This document shows positions 48,655-64,000 of a stretch of 64,000 nucleotides of DNA, in pieces; position 1 is the first letter of the stretch, and each line of letters opens with the position of its first letter. The DNA is taken from assembly GCA_030141605.1 (NCBI GenBank), contig JAQGDQ010000085.1:248001-312000 (forward strand). The letters run 5' to 3'. The position numbers and the translations under genes are program-made. Source of the DNA: Tubiluchus corallicola. Taxonomy: Eukaryota; Priapulida; Priapulimorpha; Priapulimorphida; Tubiluchidae. The notes below the pieces were generated by a model. The model did not search any database, was not told the DNA's origin, and saw only the letters and a list, made by a program, of their open reading frames with translations.

Positions 48655-51619
48655 ATGCAACTTGACATTCCCTCAGAGTTCGGTTATGTGGTCTTGGTAG
48701 CCGTAGTTTCAATTTTTATGATTATGTGGCTTGGAATGAATGTTGGGAAAGCCAGAAAACAATATGAAGTGAAGGTATTATCGGTTGTATTGTACTGTAC
48801 TGTAGTTGATGCGTTATAACTGGAGATAGTGTAGGGTTAGTAACAGACGTCAGAGTTACCCACTTAAAAATCTAGTTGTTTTCTTTTCTCGGTGCACATC
48901 ACTGTAATAAAATTATTATGTTAAATAAATGATTCAAGTTTAGAAGTTACTCAAAAGTCAGCTCGAAAACGAGAAAAATTGCCCAAAAGAAAACTAGATA
49001 AGTTTTTAAGGTGTCAGATAATTCAACTATGCTTCAACCATAATTCATCATTTGTTTTCAATAAAAATTTTAGTTATTTTTGACTTGAAATTTGTGTTGT
49101 TTGAATAAGACCACTTGTATACGGAATTTATTACACTGCATTGTAATAACTAAAGCTTCATTGATTTACTATGCACATTGTAAAATAAAATGCACTTTTT
49201 TAAATTTACAGTATCCCCAGATGTACAGTGACAAATCAGTGGTATTCAATTGTTATCAGAGGGCACATCAAAACACGTGAGTATGGGCTTTGATATGACA
49301 GCTGCAATTCCTGTAAATTACTCATTGATTGGACTGCTAAGTTAATTATAGTGAGTCAAATTTCTGGAACTTGCTATGGAATGGGCTTATGAACAGAATA
49401 TGTATGTACAGTGTAATTCTTAGTGCACCTAGGAGGAATAGTTAAGTGCTTGGCAATTAATATTGCTATTATATTATTGATAGAACTTGATAAATATTCG
49501 AAAATGGATTTTTTGCACAAATTTTTTGGAAAGTTTTGTGACAAATAGTTCTTTGTCACGTTTAATATGACATGATTTCTAGTTCCGAAACTCGCTATTT
49601 ATGGATGTTTTTAACCTAAGTACAGTAACCTGGTATACTTGAGAGTCGTTCCATTTACCTGCTGTTAGTATGTTTTGTTTCCAAGTTCACTTGAAGCAAA
49701 AGCCAAATTTCTCGGGAAGTTGAGCTTATTTTTAATATTTGGGAAAAATGTCAGAAAGTTTCAGCAATAAAACCGTGATAAGCATCATGTGTAACTAGTA
49801 AAGTCAATTTCAAGTCATGATTACTTTGCACTTGGGTGCGCTCATTTTAGACAAAAAATGGCGTGATCCGGTTTCCGTGCAATATAAACATGATTGAATG
49901 ACTGATTTCTAGATAAACACAACATTAGAATAATGGAATGTCTAAGCAAACTGTTGAAATTTTGCAGCACATGCCTTTACACAGCTTGCCTTCACGGCAT
50001 TCATGCTGCTCAGCATATATACCAGCTTACGTCATTTTTTTTAAATATGCTGGCGTTTTTAAATATATCGACGTTCGTTTGGAGGGAGATAAGAAATATT
50101 TAAATTTCTTCTACAATCAAAGCAGTCTATGCTCATATTTTGTATTGTAATTTCAGTATTTTTAATTGTAGTTTAAAAAGTGCAATAAATGTTGTTCGAG
50201 GGTTGGTTCTTCCTTTAACTTTGACCAGTCATTATTTTGAGGCTGTATCTGTTATTTTTTATTTAATGTTGATTGAGCACCTTTAACTGCTGACTGAATG
50301 AGGGCCAGACACTAAATGATGCTATAGAAGTATGTAATGATATCATCTTGATCCATATGAATATAGGTTAATAGACACGTGGTATCTACATTGTTAACTT
50401 TTTTTAGTGAATTTTAATTAGACATATATTGCTTTGCTTGATATCTTTTACTCTTTTTACTTACAGCTTGGAATTTTATCCCCAGTTTCTCTTTCTCTTA
50501 TTTGTGAGTGGATTGAGATATCCGGTAAGTACACTGATTAGCTAGTTATTGTTACCAGTAATAATTAACGGAATAATAATAGTACAATATTAATAACCCT
50601 TACTTCAAGTCTGCTTTAAATTCAGCAGACAACACAAGCCTGCCATGAGGCTCTTACACTGGCATTGAACTCACTTCCTCTTAGACGGAAAGCATGTGCG
50701 TTATCGATTTTGTTATACCTGTCATAAAAGTTTGAATGTAATGTTTAAAAGTTATTTTATTTATTAGCCTCACTTGCATTAAAGCTAGTTAAGCAGCCAG
50801 CATAAAACTGAAGTTAATGTAGCAGAATCACTTGGTACTATGCTGTTTGGAAATTGTACGAAATAAAATAATAATATAAAAATAATAATCTTTGTCAGCA
50901 CTTTCAGTTGAGAAATCAGACAATGCGTAATAGGAGAAAAATTAATTGATAGTAGAAGAGAAAAATTTGTTACCCAATATTAACAAATCTACCATCTTTG
51001 ATAACTGGTGTGTTGATTTTCAGTGTGTAGCAGCCACTGCAGGTGCTGTTTGGATTGTTTCTCGCATTGTCTATGCAAAGGGATATTATACAGGAGGTAA
51101 TCCTTTAATTTTTGGGTTCCTAGCTTGTGCAGTAACTCTATAAAACCATCTTTTTCGTCTTGATAGCGGCCTCATTCTCATTGTTGCTTATGTAAGTTAG
51201 TTTTTAGCCAATTTTTATATAGCGATGTCACAACATAGTTACTCTATATATTCCATATTTTTAGAATAAAACAGATTTTATACTAAAGACTATGAACTGG
51301 TCTTGTAGAGTATGTGGTGCTGTGCAGCTAAATTTAAAAAGCACTAGCTTGTGACCTTGTAGCCCAAGTCCAAATTTTATCTGTTGACTTTATCTTTGTT
51401 AGCATTTCCTGATGGTCTAATGCAGAATTGGGTCAAAAGTTGTACTTTCAACCCCGGTAGTTTCTACGTCAAGCACTAATAAAACATGCATTTCTTATTG
51501 CAGATCCAGCAAAGCGAATGAGAGGAGCATTTGGGTACTTTGCACTGCTTACAATGATGGGGGCATCCATCTTGTTTGCGCTGGAAATGCTGAAGGTCAA
51601 GGTTCCATTTTTGCAGTAG
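48655..51619 (+). CDS. MGST3: Microsomal glutathione S-transferase 3, complete
   Basis: Five exons: 48655-48774, 49212-49276, 50467-50524, 51024-51096, 51504-51619 (stop TAG), all in phase, giving 143 aa (human 152). It is a MAPEG-family membrane enzyme that conjugates glutathione to hydrophobic electrophiles and reduces lipid hydroperoxides, in the ER or outer mitochondrial membrane. Landmarks: N-terminal EFGYVVLVAVVSIFMIMWL (first membrane helix), NVGKARKQYEVKYP, the family hallmark FNCYQRAHQNTLEFYPQFLF, then SRIVYAKGYYTGDPAKRMRG and a final hydrophobic segment. Four helices are expected. The C-terminus (KVKVPFLQ) is shorter than in mammals and lacks a Cys-rich tail. The start at 48655 fits the family; an upstream in-frame Met (48595) would add 20 residues. 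A poly(A) signal candidate lies at 52222-52227. Confidence 0.95.
50605..50720 (-). repeat. Possible SINE head
   Basis: On the minus strand gataacgcacatgctttccg and then gagttcaatgccagtg have a tRNA-like order and spacing. Similarity is weak; no second copy was found in the window. Confidence 0.3.
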
Positions 51620-53264
51620 AACATTGCAGCTTGTCATTTCGAGCATTGTCATTGTTTGAGTAACTTTGCGTTGTTTAACTAAAACTTTGCACTATACATA
51701 AATAGAATGTGGTCTATTTTATAAGTTGCCTTTTAGTTATTGAACATTTTTATTACTGTGAAGTTACACATTTCATTGTATGACTGTTTACTTTTGCTAC
51801 ACGTAGTGTTATGTGTTTTAATTGCTTTTCCTCACATTTCAACCTCCTAGTAATGACAGTTTGCCTTTGTAAAGCTACTTTTTTCAGCATTTCTGGAATT
51901 GTTATTTACAAATTACACATTTGCCAATTTTCACTTCCATTCAGTGTGCTGTTACATGTACAAGGCCAAGACTTGCTTCGGTAGTCATTATCGTCATATC
52001 ATATCGTCATCACATGCCTAAGACGTCTGTTGTAGACATTAGGCAGGCAGATATTCTAGAAATTAAACACTGCAATGCCAGTGGCTTGTCAGCACCACTT
52101 CAACCACATTTAAGTTTGTTACAGTTCTATATTGTAATCATCGATACTTGCAAAATCGTTGAGTGCTGTAACTTTCTTAATTTAGAGCTTTAAGAACTGT
52201 TTCGTGTGATAGTGTATCTGTAATAAACACGTAATAGAGATAATTACCCTTCTACTTACTCTGCATTTTAGCACTGCAAATATTATATGTGTTTACAGTT
52301 TATTATGTCTCAGTTTACATCCCCAGTTTCTTATATATGGTATCTTGTATAATCAGAAACTTAAAAACTAATAGGTAAACTATTGTAAATGAGGAATTTG
52401 CAACATGAGTCAAAATTTCTGCATTTTGTAGAAAGTCTTGTCTGAAGATGGTTTACTTGTTAAATTTGTGTGTTTTTATAAAAATAGGAATTTAGACTGC
52501 TCTACTGAAAACTACTACAACGTAACACTTGAATACTGTGCACAGTGTGTAAAAACGAATATGAAAATAGTTAGTTATGATAGCTTCAGCAGATCACATT
52601 GTAAAAAAATGTTGACGAGATTTGATATCTGTGTTTTGCTTGAACTTTTGCCGCTGTACATTACCACACATTACAGTTTATACTTTATTCATAATGAGCG
52701 GTGGTACAAAATAAATATGCCTGTTTGTGATACCAATTAAATCATTCCTGAATTACAACAAAGTATTATAACTGCATCTTATGTGTACATTTTGGAATTT
52801 TATTGTTTCGAATTCCTAAAAAAATGTGGGAAGAAATGATTTTTGAGTGAGTGATCTAACCCCGGTACAGCAAATTATACACTTAATCGAATGATTCATT
52901 AGAAGCCATTTTTTATCATTGTGATTCAAATGTGTTTTTTAATTGTTGCCTATTGTGAGCATGCAGTAGCTAGTTACATGTAGTTCATTTGTGAAAAAAT
53001 CATTGTACGAAAGAGCAATGGTTGTGAAGAACAGTAACAACACTCAATGTTGAGTAGTATTAGCAGCACCGTGAGAAATGTAGGATAGTTTTGTTATAAA
53101 TTGTTAGTAATTAGGATGGTAATGATTTCAGTGACATTATATGAGAAAAATACTAGAGGTTAGTACATGCCCTTTTGTTATAGGGTACAGAAACAGCGAG
53201 CAACAGGACGGAATAGTTTATTACATTAAAGTACTGCTGAAAAAATGGCGAATTCATCTATCAT

Positions 53265-53480
53265 GCTATCAAAATTGAGCATGGAACCCTCTCACACAGC
53301 CTGCATTCTCGAGGAGTATGATTGGAGCATCTCTTGCAGATGTCTCACAAGCTTATCTGTTAAATGCTGATCAGTGACATTTTTTTCACATCAATATATT
53401 TTTCACGCTGAACTTTGAGGCCTTGATGAATTCTCTATCATTTTAGCAATCCTTTGATGTAATAAATTGTTCTATAGTAT
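53265..53480. repeat. Dispersed repeat, related to 16795-17175
   Basis: cttgcagatgtctcacaagc followed by ttatctgttaaatgctgatc is the inverse of a stretch at about 17010-17055. cagcctgcattctcgagg and gattggagcat match 16840-16880 in direct orientation. Confidence 0.6.
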
Positions 53481-55348
53481 TACTTAGTTTTTGTGCTCCC
53501 ACAGCAAAAGGTACCACCTACCACTGTTTTCAGCTAATTCGTTACATTTGTATCTTTTGCTAGTGGCATAATTTTTTATGTCGTAACAATAATACGCATC
53601 AGAATTTAAAACAGGACATCAAAGAGCATTTAACTTTTGTGTGCTGTATTCAAATTGTGCTCACTATTTTTATAAAAAAAATGTGTTTCTGCCACTACTT
53701 GTGCCTTTTCTTGGTCGAATTGTTTGACATTGTTACATCTTTGAAGCCGAGTGATGAATGTGTCACATAAGCAATAACAACTAACATTTGCTCTGGAAAG
53801 TTAAAGCTGTGCTACGCATGTCCGAATTTTGTTTGCTTTTCAACTTATTTTTCCTTTTTATCAGTGATTAATGAATGCAACTAAATGCAGGTACATGTAT
53901 CACAACTTAACAAAACCTTAAAAGCACAAGACTCCTTTATAAATAGTTTTTTATTATAAAATTTTACACTTTTAAGGAAGTGTACTGATTATTAAGTATA
54001 AAAGAACCGATTCACAAGCAACAAAACAAATACAACTTGGATACTTCAGTTTTTTGAAATGTCAACATTGTTTTAGAAATTTTGCATGGATAGCACATGC
54101 AGTATAAACCTATTGTGCATATCCTCATTAAAAAGAAACCCTAAGTTAAAAAGATAATTCTTATTCTTTGTTTTTAATAAATATCACCATATCAGGCGTA
54201 ATGCTCTGTTTTAACAACATTGTTTTTATTACTGGTGCTGCGAACTATTAAAATTATTATTGAACTAACAGAAACAAGAGCACCTTTAACTTTCAGCTAT
54301 GAAAAACATGGTCAGTCTAAACACTTAAACTTAGCAAATGGGCATTCTTTCACAGAACTTCAGTAATGACAAGTTAAAATACAAATGGGTATAAGGACAA
54401 GCTGAAAAATGCAAGGATCTTTTGAAGAAAAATGTGGTAAAATAACAATTGTTTTAGACAATCGTTATTATAATTAATTACGCATAGTTAGCAACTCTGT
54501 TCTTCAATTTGGGTATATTCAGCTTATTATAAAATATATACCAAACAAAGACATTACACAACATGCATAACTCATAAAAGGCCATCAATGGAAAACCAGG
54601 GAAGCTAATAATTGTTCTACGAGGAAGAAAAACATTATAAGTGCTAAGAGCTATTTTAGATCAGAACTTATTACCATCACAAACAAGTTATATGAAAAAT
54701 GAAAATGGCGTCAACAAGTTAATGTTGGACTTGTCCCTTTTTAGAAGCAAGAAAAGCACTTATTAATCGTTAAAAAAGCATATTTGTAACAGGCTTAACA
54801 TACAAAACTACTACCCAAGTCACAAAGCACTAACAGGAGTTACCAACAAACTAGCTCAAATTACGCAAAATTTTTAAACTACCACAAAAATTCCATATAA
54901 CAAACTTATTTACATTAATTCACAAAGCCATTGCAAAAGCAGTTAACAATTTTCATTGAGCACACAAAATAATAAGAGTATCTCGCAAAACTGTGCAAAC
55001 ATTGGAAAATAAATTAGCATCTTATAATTTATATTACAATTATCTACAATTGCTGTTTTACTCAGCAAAATCTTTGGATTCGTTTCTTCCACAAAAAAGT
55101 TCTGCTTACGTGACTGCACTCTGATGAACACAGCTTACGCTGTATATCACGTATGCAAATTGTAAAAGAAAACCTTGTCAATAATACTCGGAAATTAACC
55201 TATAGCGCTTTTCTTCGTTATGGGATCCGACAGTTCTAATCGTCCAATGTTTCAATGCTTTTGTCAAATGTCCAACTTATGCAGTCATCATAAATATCGT
55301 CTAATGTTATGACGGATGACAGACACCAAATATTTCAAGCCATAAAGA

Positions 55349-55935
55349 TTAGCCCGGGAGCCCAAGCTCAAAACAAGCCCAGGAAAATGAGTTTCCTTTG
55401 CTTAGTCTGGTGACCAATTTTTATCTATAGCAGATGATACAGGGGACCTTAGTGGTTACTGCCAAAGTGGCAGTACTAATTTTCAAGTGGGCCTTGTAGG
55501 TGGTATGGGCTCATTGTTGGGACCACCTCCAAAAGCCCTTGTTAATGCAAACATGTGCATGACAAACAAGAGGCTATTTTATGTAGCATCTGTGCAAGCA
55601 TTGAGCATTTACTTTATCTAGTGTTATTTTACAGATCATTGTATTCATTTGCTTAATAGTAGAAAAATTTTTGAATGGCCCACCATGGCATACTGCTGTA
55701 AAGGCTGCCCCATCTCAGCATAGCCCAAAAACAGGTTTACCAAAAAATTGTCTATTTTTCCTAGACGACTTTCCCACAAATTGAACCCATACCACCCACA
55801 AAGCCCACTTGAAAATTAGTACTGCAACTCTGGCAATAAGCACCAAGGTCTCGTCTATCACCTGATATTGGTAAAAAGCGGTCGCTAGACTGAGCAAGCA
55901 AAACTGATTTTTTTAACCTTGGGCTCCTGGACTAG
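55349..55935. mobile_element. Long imperfect foldback, arms about 210 bp
   Basis: Left arm 55349-55560, right arm about 55715-55935. Matching inverse pairs include gcccgggagcccaagctc with ccttgggctcctgg, gcagtactaattttcaagtg with cacttgaaaattagtactgc, and gtggtatgggctc with gaacccataccac. The loop is about 150 nt. No coding frame, target duplication or superfamily could be fixed. Confidence 0.75.
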
Positions 55936-56282
55936 ATAATTGACAATGCTACAGAAAGACTAAAATTTCGTCTACCATTTTCCAAATACTTTTGACGATA
56001 ACTGCTGCTGCAAACTGGTAATGTCTAACATGTTTATGGGCTGCCATTGCTCTGCTACCAATTCCTCTCTTGATGTCATTTTTTTTGCTAGAAACTTTAA
56101 CAAATTAAAAATAAAGTAACACAATTAGCAGCAAGAACACTCAGCTGGACAATTAAAAGTAAGTGGCATCAATTTTATTTGGTGTCCTGTCACTGCTGGA
56201 GTCCATTTCCTTCGACTTTGGTTACATAAGATTGTACCAAATTTGCAACAGGGGCCATCCACATATAGCAATATCAAGTTTA

Positions 56283-56636
56283 GGGTAGGTAGATGGCAGG
56301 AGACGTAACAGCGCCATTGTAATGCAAGGTAGGCAAGTCGTTTTGTCATGATATCGTTATTTGACATCACATTTTTTCATGAGTGCGTGTCAGGAGAAGG
56401 AATCTGCAGAATGGATTAATGAGAATGAGTTCAGGGAATTGGGGCTGCCAATGCCAGTAGAATCCACTGCTGAAAGTTTCTCGTTAATTAACACAAGTGA
56501 TGTTGTTGCCTGTCTTTGGGAGGAGGAAGAATAAAATGTTCGAAAAGTTACATCGATGTGATATCAATATCAATATAAGGGGTAGGTAGGTGGTGGGGGC
56601 ATATGATAACGCCATTATAATGAAAGGTAGGTAGGA
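56283..56636 (+). repeat. Two further copies of the GGTAGGTAGG-type repeat
   Basis: 56283-56340 reads gggtaggtagatggcaggag then agcgccattgtaatgcaaggtagg. 56578-56636 reads ggggtaggtaggtggtgggg then acgccattataatgaaaggtagg. They are about 295 bp apart in the same orientation and match 5940-5995. Confidence 0.6.
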
Positions 56637-57534
56637 CCTCGAAATCGGTCGAAAACTTGAATGTGGAAAACATAATCGTTACATGTGCTTATGGCTCCTA
56701 TGGAACTTTAGACATATTACCAGCCTAGTAGAGCAAACAAGGTTAAAGGCACTTCATAGCTTGGTGACTCTAAACTTTCATTAACCGTCTTCTTTAATAT
56801 TACAAACTACTACCTTTTTAGAAAACTTTTTTATACATTGGAATTATGAAAATACTGCAGTTATCTACAAAATTTACTCGGCAGCCCATTTACAGCAATC
56901 AACGACTGAAAATTTATTGAAATTGTAAAGTAATAAAGCATTGAACTAGCAGAAAAACTCGGCCTACAAATTTAAAAATATCCATTTTGGCCAAACAACA
57001 GACACTAGATTAAAATCCAAATAAATTAACCTTAATTAAGTATTAGATCTGCTTTTTAGATGGACATTGTTTTTTTCTGTACAATACGTATTTCAGAATT
57101 ACGTCGAGAGCCATTTTCACATGTTGCAAGTTTTAAAAACACTGCATGTGTAAAATTATTGCATAAAATAATACAGCATCATTTATCATTACCAGTACTT
57201 CAAGATCAAGCAGAAATATCAAGGTTCAGGTGGCAAATGTCATCATTAGTGGAACATTAATGCTTAAGGTTGGATTCTTGTCATTATTAGCACTTAACTT
57301 GTTTCATCATTTTTATAAATAAATACCTCTGCGTCACTCACAACTCAGGTTTTCTTCTCTTATGATATAAAATTTGTAGCTAAAAACATCAACAACTCAT
57401 CTCTTCATTATAACACGAATCCTATCAAATTGTTTAACAATCAAAAGTATAATACTTTTACAAAATAATTACAGAGTAATTTACCAGGAATGCATAACTA
57501 GAAAACCACTCATTGCCTAGCTAGTCCGGAATCA

Positions 57535-64000
<6,466 letters not shown>

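Larger units (their letters stand above)
51620..57534. other. Tail-to-tail spacer between MGST3 and MAN1A
   Basis: About 5.9 kb without a recognisable gene. It contains the MGST3 3'UTR, the dispersed repeat at 53265-53480, the long foldback at 55349-55935, two GGTAGGTAGG-type repeat copies (56283-56340, 56578-56636) and presumably the MAN1A 3'UTR. Open frames such as 51921-52193 and 52438-52740 have no family resemblance. Confidence 0.5.

Overview
This window is AT-rich nuclear DNA from an intron-rich animal, most likely an invertebrate. I cannot name the species or place it further. The evidence is canonical GT...AG introns, exons of about 20 to 260 nt that join in phase into proteins close to their human counterparts, a metazoan-type SOCS-box protein, and many small foldback elements, SINE-like repeats and DNA-transposon remnants. 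There are no operons, CRISPR arrays or bacterial signals. Exons were assembled by eye, with codon phase checked across every junction.

Layout, left to right: (1) 841-8551, minus: the JmjN+JmjC catalytic part of a KDM4-type histone lysine demethylase, 3' end outside the window; an upstream exon (9427-9547, minus) encodes a Cx2C...CxxH peptide and can join in frame to it. (2) 11300-17845, plus: complete 7-exon SFT2D1/2-type membrane protein. (3) 21637-23661, plus: an apparently single-exon ankyrin-repeat/SOCS-box (ASB-type) protein. (4) 24699-37811, minus: complete 14-exon mitochondrial-type arginyl-tRNA synthetase (RARS2, 577 aa). (5) 38421-47947, minus: DONSON replication factor, 12 exons, with one unresolved frame problem at an 18-nt micro-exon. 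(6) 48655-51619, plus: complete 5-exon MGST3. (7) 57535-63366, minus: the last five coding exons of a Golgi class I alpha-1,2-mannosidase (MAN1A type), 5' part outside the window.

The genes are unrelated housekeeping or signalling genes (chromatin, vesicle traffic, ubiquitination, mitochondrial translation, DNA replication, lipid/glutathione metabolism, N-glycan trimming) and do not form a pathway. KDM4/SFT2D and DONSON/MGST3 are head-to-head; ASB/RARS2 and MGST3/MAN1A are tail-to-tail.

Introns and spacers carry most of the unusual structure: two copies of a hAT-like element with 8-bp target duplications (one with a nested insertion), several palindromic MITE-like elements, a head-to-head tRNA-related foldback, a CR1/L2-like LINE fragment, a mariner-like transposase remnant, and two separate cases where a 5' splice site and its exon end have been tandemly repeated into the intron. 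I found no convincing new molecular system. The strongest leads are the splice-site-seeded tandem repeats and the possible zinc-binding extension of KDM4.
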